DNA from: JAGOBX01 sp017999075 [NCBI: Candidatus Babelota bacterium]
Lineage (GTDB): Bacteria > JAGOBX01
Reading direction: 5' to 3'
Assembly (NCBI GenBank): GCA_017999075.1
Contig: JAGOBX010000073.1
Coordinates: forward strand, 1 to 11,010
Length of the DNA stretch: 11,010 bases
The notes beneath the pieces were generated by a model. It had not been told where the DNA came from, did no database searches, and was given only the letters and a program-made list of their open reading frames with translations. How positions within the stretch are numbered: the stretch's first letter is position 1; each line of letters starts with the position of its first letter. The translations under genes were made by a program, and so were the position numbers. This document shows positions 5,626 to 11,010 of the stretch, one piece after another.

Positions 5626-7926
5626 TTATAATGAAAATAATATGCCGCCGGCCGATAAAATAAATACCGGAAGACCGAGCTGCTTATAATTTGTTTTAAC
5701 TTTATCCCAGAACAATGTCGGCTGTCCCGGTATTTCAATAGTTTCTTCGTTTAAATAAACCGTATTTCCTACAATATCAGAAACGCTTACATACGCAAGA
5801 ATTAATTCAGATTTCAATATTTGAGGATCTCCGATAATTTTTCCATAATATTCATTTGTTTTAGAATTATAAACTAAATCCGCTTGAAACTTTCTGCCTG
5901 TATTGTCTTTATCTATTAATATAACTTTTGCATTTTTAGATAAAGGCGAGTTTGCATCAACTGCTATCAAAGTAACAGTCAAAACAGCCTGATCTCCTTG
6001 AAAATCAGGAGTTATGCGCAAAGATTTCAAAACCGGTTTTGAATTATCATAAATAATAGGTATTTCCTTATATCCGACTCCATCTAAACTTAAAGTAATA
6101 ACATTGCGGCCTCTATCCAAAGTCAGATCACGCGACCATTCACCGTATTTAACATCAAGAATTTCATTATTAAATACTGCCTCGCCCCTCACATTATAAG
6201 TGTGAATCGCCCAATTTGGTATAGTCGAATATACGATGTTATTCAAACAAACAAGCTGCATATCATAATCTACATGTACTGTTTTATAAACTTTATTAAC
6301 ATTTCCTGCTTCATCAACAGTTTCAATCATAATAACATTAGTTCCCTGGTTCATAGGAACATTTGTCCGGAATTCTCCATTTTTATCAGGAATTATAGAA
6401 AATCTGTTGATTGTAATATTTTTCCCTGGTTCTGTAAACCCATGAATTTTTACATATTTTTCATTTGTTATTTCATCATCTATCGGAGATATTATTGTCA
6501 ACCTCGGCGATATCGTATCAATAATAAATGTTCTGTATTCCCCGGAAAAACCGTTAAATCCATTTTTATCTATTGGTATTATCCTCCAAAAATATTTTCC
6601 ATCAAGTAAAGCCGAAGATTTAACTTTAGAATTTTTTACAGTTTCTTCAAAAACAAGTTTATTAAACATTTCATCTTCTGCAATCTGAACAAGATAATAA
6701 TCAGCGCCTTTTAAAGGCTGCCACAATAATTCAGGAACAGAAGTTTTTGAATAAACATTATTTATAGGAGATGATAATAATACTGGTTCCAATAATTTTT
6801 CAGGTTTAGACGGAGCTGCTCCAGGAAAAATATATACACCGTTTCCATTAGGAATTCCAATACGTTCGCTACGGCTCATCAGGTTGCCAGAACCATAATA
6901 CAATTCATATTTTATTGTTCCGTCAATAAGCAGACTTGCTGTTAAAGCTCCGTTAAATTCCATTAACGAATCAAGACATTCAACTTCATTAACAACTTTG
7001 ACAGGCAATCCATCGCGCGTTTTATAATTAATTGAACCACGCAACAGGAGAGCCTTTGAGTATAAGGTATTATTCCTAATATCATATACGCAACGTTTGA
7101 TTTCTATTTCGGAGTTCGATCTTACTGAAATGCTTGATCCGTCTTCAAAAGTTATTACAGCATTAGATAATGCGCCTGTTCTAATTTTGTCTCCGCTATT
7201 CAATATTTTATCTATATTGGCAGATGCTGGTGTCCACATATAATCTTTTGCATTATACAAATCAACTCTGCCTTTAATTTGAACAAGTTTAACTTTCTTT
7301 AAAATTATTGTTTCTACCTGAACATTTATCTTCAACTTTTCCGCAAGTATTTTAACTTTTTCAAATAATTCCGCTGCTACATCTTTATTATTAAGCGCAA
7401 TTTCTTTTTTAATATCATCCAGAGTTTTAATTATCTGAAAATACTCTCTCTGATTTTTTATCATACTGTCTTTTGCAAGCAACTCATTAAATTCATTTTC
7501 AAACTGCCTTAAATCCTTTTCTATTTTCGATTCTTCAACAATTTTTTCTTCAATTACAATTTTTGGAGGTTCTACAATTTTTATTTCCTTTTTAGATTTA
7601 GATTTTGATTTTGATATTTTGGTTTTTGAAGCTGGTTTAACTGAAACTTTTTCGGTTCTTGGGTTTTTCCCTGTTTCCTCGGCCTTCAATTCTCCTTCAG
7701 GAATTTTAATTTTCATTCCTGGAATCAGAACATCAGGATTTTCCAAATTATTATATTTTGAAAGGGAATTCCATTTCAGGGGATCTTTTAAATATTCTTG
7801 AGAAATCGACCATAGTGTATCTCCTGATTTAACAGTTACTTCTTTTAATTTATCTTCCGATACAAGCCCTGATTTACAAATTAAAATTATTATTATAATA
7901 TTTAAAAAATATTTTTTCATAGACAT
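5626..7926 (-). CDS. Exported LysM - FecR - Fn3/Ig multidomain protein
   Basis: A 766-residue secreted protein. Residues 1-23 form a signal peptide (MSMKK, then a run of isoleucines). A LysM domain occupies about 30-76, with VKSGDTLWSIS (32-42), KWNSLSKYNNL and DVLIPGMKIKIP (65-76), expected to bind peptidoglycan. A Lys/Ser-rich linker (about 95-118) and a helical region (130-205) lead to a FecR-type domain (about 212-310) with the hallmark GDKIRTGALSNAVITFEDGS (245-264). Next come a fibronectin-III-like domain (about 385-475) with WQPLKGADYYLVQIAED and DGKYFWRI, an Ig-like domain with EPGKNITI and DEAGNVNK, probably another Ig-like segment, and a hydrophobic C-terminus, LPVFILSAGGILFSL (752-766). 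No FecA-type receptor or ECF sigma gene is nearby, so this is not a classical FecR regulator. ATG 7926 is chosen because GGGGG (7937-7933) lies 6 bases upstream; TTG 7941 would lie before that site. ATG 7920 is a second option. It heads the minus-strand block. Confidence 0.87.
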   Translation of the reverse strand: MSMKKYFLNIIIIILICKSGLVSEDKLKEVTVKSGDTLWSISQEYLKDPLKWNSLSKYNNLENPDVLIPGMKIKIPEGELKAEETGKNPRTEKVSVKPASKTKISKSKSKSKKEIKIVEPPKIVIEEKIVEESKIEKDLRQFENEFNELLAKDSMIKNQREYFQIIKTLDDIKKEIALNNKDVAAELFEKVKILAEKLKINVQVETIILKKVKLVQIKGRVDLYNAKDYMWTPASANIDKILNSGDKIRTGALSNAVITFEDGSSISVRSNSEIEIKRCVYDIRNNTLYSKALLLRGSINYKTRDGLPVKVVNEVECLDSLMEFNGALTASLLIDGTIKYELYYGSGNLMSRSERIGIPNGNGVYIFPGAAPSKPEKLLEPVLLSSPINNVYSKTSVPELLWQPLKGADYYLVQIAEDEMFNKLVFEETVKNSKVKSSALLDGKYFWRIIPIDKNGFNGFSGEYRTFIIDTISPRLTIISPIDDEITNEKYVKIHGFTEPGKNITINRFSIIPDKNGEFRTNVPMNQGTNVIMIETVDEAGNVNKVYKTVHVDYDMQLVCLNNIVYSTIPNWAIHTYNVRGEAVFNNEILDVKYGEWSRDLTLDRGRNVITLSLDGVGYKEIPIIYDNSKPVLKSLRITPDFQGDQAVLTVTLIAVDANSPLSKNAKVILIDKDNTGRKFQADLVYNSKTNEYYGKIIGDPQILKSELILAYVSVSDIVGNTVYLNEETIEIPGQPTLFWDKVKTNYKQLGLPVFILSAGGILFSL

Positions 7927-7932
7927 AGAGTT

Positions 7933-7938
7933 CCCCCG
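7933..7938 (-). promoter_or_regulatory. Ribosome binding site of the LysM-FecR gene
   Basis: Minus-strand CGGGGG (7938-7933) is 6 bases before ATG 7926 and 12 before ATG 7920. It favours 7926 and argues against the TTG at 7941, which lies 5' of it. Confidence 0.55.
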
Positions 7939-7953
7939 CAATTATTTTTTATA

Positions 7954-7981
7954 ATTATAATCTTTATTTTTTGATTGTCAA
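7954..7981 (-). promoter_or_regulatory. Sigma-70-type promoter for the minus-strand block
   Basis: On the minus strand TTGACA (7981-7976) and TATAAT (7959-7954) are separated by exactly 16 bases, both hexamers matching the consensus fully. Transcription would start near 7947, leaving a short leader of about 20 bases before ATG 7926 with the GGGGG ribosome site in between. It would drive the LysM-FecR gene and probably the three genes behind it, possibly the cupin and MlaD-type genes too. Confidence 0.72.
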
Positions 7982-8020
7982 TATAAAAATATTATTGTAT
8001 AAAAAAAACTTTATTGCTTT

Positions 8021-8036
8021 TTTCAAACTTTTGAAA
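8021..8036. repeat. 7-base inverted repeat TTTCAAA/TTTGAAA
   Basis: TTTCAAA (8021-8027) and TTTGAAA (8030-8036) are separated by 2 bases in the divergent gap. The TTGAAA at 8031-8036 could serve as a -35 box with TATTTT at 8055-8060 (18-base spacing) for the gene at 8096. The same TTTCAAA/TTTGAAA words recur in the larger palindrome just downstream, so they may be half-sites for one regulator. Evidence is pattern only. Confidence 0.35.
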
Positions 8037-8042
8037 TAAATT

Positions 8043-8069
8043 ATTTTGAAAAAATATTTTTTTCAAAAT
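8043..8069. repeat. Perfect 12-base inverted repeat before the tandem solute-binding gene
   Basis: ATTTTGAAAAAA (8043-8054) and TTTTTTCAAAAT (8058-8069) are exact reverse complements around a 3-base loop, ending 26 bases before ATG 8096. It could be an operator overlapping a weak -10 box (TATTTT 8055-8060), or a hairpin in the leader. With mostly A:T pairs a hairpin would be weak, and A/T-only palindromes arise easily here, though the single G:C in each arm matches too. Confidence 0.45.
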
Positions 8070-8095
8070 TTTTCGTGATATCGGGATATAATAAT

Positions 8096-9733
8096 ATGAA
8101 ACATAAAATTTTAATTTTGATTTTATCTTGTTTATTTATAAACTTTACATCAGGATTAATTTCCGCAGCTTCTCAGGAAAATGCACAATCAAATAAAATA
8201 GACACATCAGGAATCGATAAAATCATCATTGTTTCTGAATGCTGGGAAAAATGGACTAATGAAGACAGCACCGGTTTAGTATTTGATTTGGCTGACATTA
8301 TTTTCAATTCTGCAGGCATTAAATACGAAATTCTTTATACTAACTATGATGACGCAATATCATCAGTTCAAAATTTAAAAGCAGATATAGCAATCGGTCT
8401 TTATGAAAATGAATATCCAAATTTAATTTATCCCAAATGGAGTTTTGATAATGATAATATATCAGCAATGTTTTTAAAAAATAAAAATATCAAATGGAAA
8501 CATGAACAAACACTAAAAAATAAAAAATGCGGATTTATTCAAGGATACAGTTTGGATAAATATATTCAGGTTCCTGTTCAGCAATTTGAACTTGATACCA
8601 GAACAGAACTTTTAAAAATGCTTATTTCCGGAAAAATTGATTTTATACTTGACGCATCTGATGAATTAGAAAAAATTTCTTTTTCTGAAGGAGTTAAAAA
8701 AGAAGATTTTATTATTAAAACCGTAAAAAATATTAAAGTATTCTGGGCATTTCAAAATAGTAAACGTGGTTCAAAACTTCAAAATATCTGGGATCAAAAT
8801 TATAAAGAATTATTTTTTTCAGGCAGATTAAAACCGATTCACGAAAAATGGTTCAATAAAAAAAATGATGGTTCAGAAGATGTTCAGGATGCATCAAACC
8901 CAAACATTGTTTCTGAGGTTAATAATTCTGCAGCCAACTCTTCTGAAGAAGTAAAAGGAAAATCAGAAAAAACACAAAATGATCTCCGTTTTTCAAATAA
9001 AAATAATTCATCGGAAAATGTCAAATTCGAAATAATACCTAATACTGATACTACCGGTATTGAAAAGGTGTTAATAATGTCAGAATCGTGGAAAAACTGG
9101 ACTAATACAGACAGCACTGGTTTGGTTTTCGATCTTGTTAATTCAATTTTTTCAACTTATGGAATTGATGTTGAAATCAATTATGTTCCTTATGATGTAT
9201 CTGTAAAAAATCTTATCGAAAAAAAAACTGATATTGCTGTTGGCGTGTACGAAAATGAAATAGAAAACATCATATATCCCAAATGGAATTTTACTATAGA
9301 CAACATAAGCGCGGTTTGTCTTAAAAACACCAATACTAAATGGAATGGCGAAAAAAATATTGAAAATAAAAAATGCGGATATATAAAAGGCTACAATTAC
9401 GATAAATACTTTTCAGTTTCAATTTTACCTGTTGAAAAAGAAACAAGAGCCGAACTTATGTCAGCTTTAGATAACCATGAAATAGATTTTTTCCTGGATA
9501 CGGTAATTGAGATAGATGATTATTTTAATTCAAATAATATTGTTAAAAACAATTATGAAATAAAACATCTTAAAAACCTAAAAATATATTTTGGTTTTCA
9601 AAATTCTAAAAAAGGAATAAAACTTAAAGATCACTGGGATTTGATGTTCAAAAATTATTTTTACAATGGTTATTTTAAAAAATTTTATGAAAAATGGCAA
9701 AAGGATTATAATTTCAAAATTTTACAGCAATAA
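8096..9733 (+). CDS. Exported protein with two tandem SBP_bac_3-like solute-binding domains
   Basis: A 545-residue protein. Residues 1-25 are a signal peptide (MKHK, hydrophobic core, then SAA). Domain 1 spans D36-W252 and domain 2 D318-W534, each exactly 217 residues and alignable without gaps at about 106 of 217 identities by hand count. Both begin D-T-(S/T)-G-I, share DSTGLVFDL, then D-I-A-(I/V)-G, IYPKW, NKKCG, and close with a G-x-x-K-x-x-x-E-K-W segment typical of the end of solute-binding domains. Between them lies a Ser/Asn/Glu-rich linker (about 253-317). Such proteins capture small solutes in the periplasm for ABC or other transporters, or act as sensors. The T-x-E-R motif that amino-acid binders use to hold the ligand carboxylate is replaced by Y-E-N-E in both copies. 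No permease or ATPase gene is adjacent. The start is ATG 8096, just before the signal peptide, with GGGA 9 bases upstream; GTG 8075 is less likely. Confidence 0.85.
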   Translation: MKHKILILILSCLFINFTSGLISAASQENAQSNKIDTSGIDKIIIVSECWEKWTNEDSTGLVFDLADIIFNSAGIKYEILYTNYDDAISSVQNLKADIAIGLYENEYPNLIYPKWSFDNDNISAMFLKNKNIKWKHEQTLKNKKCGFIQGYSLDKYIQVPVQQFELDTRTELLKMLISGKIDFILDASDELEKISFSEGVKKEDFIIKTVKNIKVFWAFQNSKRGSKLQNIWDQNYKELFFSGRLKPIHEKWFNKKNDGSEDVQDASNPNIVSEVNNSAANSSEEVKGKSEKTQNDLRFSNKNNSSENVKFEIIPNTDTTGIEKVLIMSESWKNWTNTDSTGLVFDLVNSIFSTYGIDVEINYVPYDVSVKNLIEKKTDIAVGVYENEIENIIYPKWNFTIDNISAVCLKNTNTKWNGEKNIENKKCGYIKGYNYDKYFSVSILPVEKETRAELMSALDNHEIDFFLDTVIEIDDYFNSNNIVKNNYEIKHLKNLKIYFGFQNSKKGIKLKDHWDLMFKNYFYNGYFKKFYEKWQKDYNFKILQQ

Positions 9734-9799
9734 ATTTTATTTTAAAATCTTCAACATATTTATTTATAATATCTATTTAGATTTGAACCGGATATATTT

Positions 9800-9827
9800 C
9801 TGACATTATTTAAAAATATTATGTAAT
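9800..9827 (+). promoter_or_regulatory. Candidate promoter for the EamA-type gene
   Basis: CTGACA (9800-9805) and TGTAAT (9822-9827) are 16 bases apart, each one mismatch from the sigma-70 consensus. Transcription would begin near 9834, about 20 bases before the AGGAG ribosome site. No other box pair in 9734-9864 is as good. Confidence 0.42.
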
Positions 9828-9853
9828 TATTATTTATATTCAAAAAAAGCATC

Positions 9854-9858
9854 AGGAG
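9854..9858 (+). promoter_or_regulatory. Ribosome binding site of the EamA-type gene
   Basis: AGGAG is 6 bases before ATG 9865, a near-ideal arrangement that fixes this start for the half-size transporter and shows that its N-terminus is not truncated. Confidence 0.7.
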
Positions 9859-9864
9859 AAAATA

Positions 9865-10302
9865 ATGCTATATGCTAATAAAGGAATAATGTTTGCATTT
9901 TCAGCAATGATAATCTGGGGGTTTTGCCCAATTTTGGTGAAATTGGGAGTTAAAAGCATTTCTTCTATTAGCGCATTTGAAATTCGCACTATAGGCGTAA
10001 TATTTTTTTTTCTCATATTCAGTATGGTTTCAGGACGCATAGTATCATATCCGGCTTTAGTAAGCAATAATTTTAAAACAACATTATATCTTTTTCTTGA
10101 GGGATTTCTTGGCGCATTTTTTGGACAAATCATGTATTATACCGCTCAAAAATATTGGGATGCTTCCAAAACAGTTGTTGTTGTATCTGCTTTTCCTGTA
10201 GTCACGCTCATACTCGCTTCTATAATTTTAAAAGAACCTATTACTATAAAAAAAACTTTCGGAATAATACTGGTTTTAACAGGATTTTATTTTATAAAAT
10301 AA
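9865..10302 (+). CDS. Half-size EamA/DMT family membrane transporter
   Basis: A 145-residue protein with about five membrane helices: roughly 6-25, 35-57, 72-92, 102-122 and 127-144. It carries one EamA repeat rather than the usual two (full-length family members are near 300 residues with ten helices). Recognisable parts are IIWGFCPILVKLG (16-28), the AFEIR segment entering helix 2, Q-x-x-Y-Y-T-A-Q-K-Y, and LKEPITIKKTFGIILVLTGF, the conserved E-P loop before the last helix. Half-size members would need to form dimers, as in the small multidrug resistance proteins of the same superfamily. Substrate and direction of transport cannot be predicted. The start is supported by AGGAG 6 bases upstream and there is no sign of a lost second half: the stop is followed after 18 bases by an unrelated lipoprotein gene. 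Confidence 0.83.
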   Translation: MLYANKGIMFAFSAMIIWGFCPILVKLGVKSISSISAFEIRTIGVIFFFLIFSMVSGRIVSYPALVSNNFKTTLYLFLEGFLGAFFGQIMYYTAQKYWDASKTVVVVSAFPVVTLILASIILKEPITIKKTFGIILVLTGFYFIK

Positions 10303-10320
10303 ACTACGGAGAATAATGAA

Positions 10321-10887
10321 ATGTCAAAAACAAAAATTTATATTATTATTTTGTCAGTTATATTCTTGTCAAACTGCACGACGTCACGTCATTCTTTAAA
10401 ATATTCCGATAACTTTTCTATTCAATCCTCTCCTGTAAAAATAAAATATAAAATTAAACCCGGCGAAAATATTGAAGGGAAATTTGTTATAAGCAGATGG
10501 TTTTGGCTTTTCAGATCTCCTGCTACAATAAATATTGCAGATAATATATATGCGATCGAACCTGATAAATCCTCATCTCAATCCATTTTTGATAATGCCG
10601 GAGTTATAAACACTATTTCTCCTGTTCCAATTATTGTATCACTTGTAAAACCTATTTCCGACTGGTTTAAAAACGACAATCTCATAAACACTGCAAAGGC
10701 TGCTGCTGTATATGAAGCTTGCGAACAAAATAATTACAATATTATTTTAACACCGGTTTACGAATGTAAAATTACAAGTTTCCTTTTTTATAAAAGGATA
10801 AAAGTAGTTGTAAAAGGAAAAGGAGCTCATATTTCTGAAATAATAGTTGATGATGAAAACCTTTCAAACACAAATCCAAAACAGTAA
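10321..10887 (+). CDS. Putative lipoprotein of unknown function
   Basis: A 188-residue protein starting with a short signal sequence, MSKTKIYIIILSVIFLSNC, with the candidate lipidated cysteine at residue 19. The lipobox L-S-N-C has Asn before the Cys, where Gly, Ala or Ser is usual; spirochaetal lipoboxes are known to be more relaxed. The mature part has KIKPGENIEGKFVISRWFWL, and a C-terminal block in which AAAVYEACEQNNYNIILTPV and YECKIT are followed by Y-K-R-I-K-V-V-V-K-G-K-G-A-H-I. Such a helix-strand block ending in an I-L-x-P-x-Y strand and a K-V-x-V-x-G hairpin occurs in hypothetical lipoproteins of several diderm groups, but I cannot name the family. GGAG (10308-10311) is 9 bases before ATG 10321; an ATG at 10316 is out of frame and short. 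It is 18 bases after the EamA-type gene and probably co-transcribed. Confidence 0.75.
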   Translation: MSKTKIYIIILSVIFLSNCTTSRHSLKYSDNFSIQSSPVKIKYKIKPGENIEGKFVISRWFWLFRSPATINIADNIYAIEPDKSSSQSIFDNAGVINTISPVPIIVSLVKPISDWFKNDNLINTAKAAAVYEACEQNNYNIILTPVYECKITSFLFYKRIKVVVKGKGAHISEIIVDDENLSNTNPKQ

Positions 10888-10891
10888 ACCG

Positions 10892-10912
10892 AAAAATCGA
10901 GATTATTTTTTT
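10892..10912 (+). terminator. Weak terminator-like hairpin after the lipoprotein gene
   Basis: AAAAATC (10892-10898) can pair with GATT plus the following T-run (10901-10912, one bulged A at 10905) around a 2-base loop, and ends in seven T. The stem has a single G:C pair, so it would be unstable; position right after the stop codon is the main support. Confidence 0.28.
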
Positions 10913-10937
10913 ATTTCTTAATAATATTATAATTTAT

Positions 10938-10952
10938 TTAATTATAATATAA
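10938..10952 (+). repeat. 15-base repeat TTAATTATAATATAA, copy 3, candidate -10 region
   Basis: Exact copy of the repeats at 1791 and 1841, here 51 bases after a stop codon and 25 bases before a possible gene start at 10978. It contains TATAAT at 10943-10948. No -35 box at 16-18 bases is evident. Confidence 0.4.
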
Positions 10953-10977
10953 ATATTCGGGTTGAATATTCGTTAAT

Positions 10978-11010
10978 ATGAACATCAATTTTTTTATTAT
11001 CATTTATAAG
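10978..11010 (+). CDS. Possible start of a further gene, cut by the window edge
   Basis: ATG 10978 opens a frame of 11 codons running off the window, MNINFFIIIYK, hydrophobic as in a membrane protein or signal peptide. A TATAAT box lies about 30 bases upstream, but there is no Shine-Dalgarno and the stretch is too short to judge. Confidence 0.22.
   Translation, partial: MNINFFIIIYK

Noticed and set aside
6202-6609. 135-codon open frame on the plus strand
   Set aside because: It lies fully opposite the LysM-FecR gene, whose domains are clear; the product is Ile/Tyr/Cys-rich with no recognisable pattern and no ribosome site, as expected from the antisense of A+T-rich coding sequence.
7876-7878. 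Lipobox in the LysM-FecR protein (I-L-I-C ending at residue 17)
   Set aside because: Ile before the cysteine and a following Lys-Ser do not fit a lipobox; an ordinary signal peptide ending near residue 23 is more likely.
8087-8092. TATAAT box just before ATG 8096
   Set aside because: It is only 3 bases from the start codon, so transcription from it would start inside the signal peptide codons. It is kept only as base composition.
9734-9748. Terminator after the tandem solute-binding gene
   Set aside because: ATTTTA and TAAAAT can pair around three T, but the stem is only A:T and there is no T-run after it.
9852-10133. Minus-strand open frame opposite the EamA-type gene
   Set aside because: The plus-strand gene has an ideal ribosome site and recognisable helices; the opposite frame has neither.
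1-11010. CRISPR arrays, tRNA or rRNA genes, insertion sequences, phage or toxin-antitoxin genes
   Set aside because: No regularly spaced repeats, no cloverleaf or rRNA-like G+C-rich block, no transposase or integrase motifs and no toxin-antitoxin-like pair are visible on either strand.

Overview
The window is strongly A+T-rich (roughly three quarters A+T by eye) and gene-dense: ten genes I can support, one of them cut by the left edge, plus a possible gene start at the right edge. It looks chromosomal. The proteins point to a two-membrane (diderm) bacterium: an MCE/MlaD lipid-transport protein, a LysM protein that would bind peptidoglycan in the periplasm, a periplasmic solute-binding protein, a lipoprotein, and a polyprenyl-phosphate-sugar type glycosylation pair. 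The base composition, the relaxed lipobox and the LysM/FecR/HDOD content would suit a low-GC spirochaete or a similar anaerobic lineage, but nothing here fixes the phylum. I see no rRNA, tRNA, CRISPR array, insertion sequence or phage gene.

Layout. (A) 1-1727, plus strand: the end of a GT2 glycosyltransferase and a multi-pass GT-C (family 39-like) glycosyltransferase, 9 bases apart. (B) A 159-base gap with short repeats and A+T-rich -10-like boxes, then a class I SAM methyltransferase (1887-2684, TTG start with a good ribosome site). It ends 4 bases from the oppositely oriented block C. (C) 2689-7926, minus strand, six genes read right to left: a 766-residue exported LysM-FecR-Fn3-Ig protein, a small single-pass membrane protein, a small protein like the N-terminal module of HD-GYP proteins, an HDOD signalling protein (overlapping the previous gene by 8 bases), a cupin, and an MlaD-type protein. 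A near-consensus promoter (TTGACA, 16 bases, TATAAT) sits at the head of this block. (D) 7927-8095: divergent intergenic region holding that promoter and a 12-base perfect palindrome. (E) 8096-9733, plus: an exported protein made of two tandem solute-binding domains, each 217 residues, about half identical. (F) 9865-10887, plus: a half-size EamA-type transporter and a putative lipoprotein, 18 bases apart, behind a candidate promoter. (G) 10888-11010: a weak terminator-like structure, a third copy of a 15-base repeat, and perhaps the start of another gene.

How the parts might work together. Most genes concern the cell envelope. The GT2 enzyme would load a sugar on a polyprenyl-phosphate carrier and the GT-C enzyme would pass it to an acceptor outside the inner membrane. 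The first four genes of block C form the tightest unit and join a periplasmic peptidoglycan-binding scaffold with a cytoplasmic HDOD signalling pair; a shared role in envelope sensing is inference only. I found no clear-cut new defence or mobile system. The most unusual items are the tandem solute-binding protein without its own permease and the split HD-GYP-type module next to HDOD.
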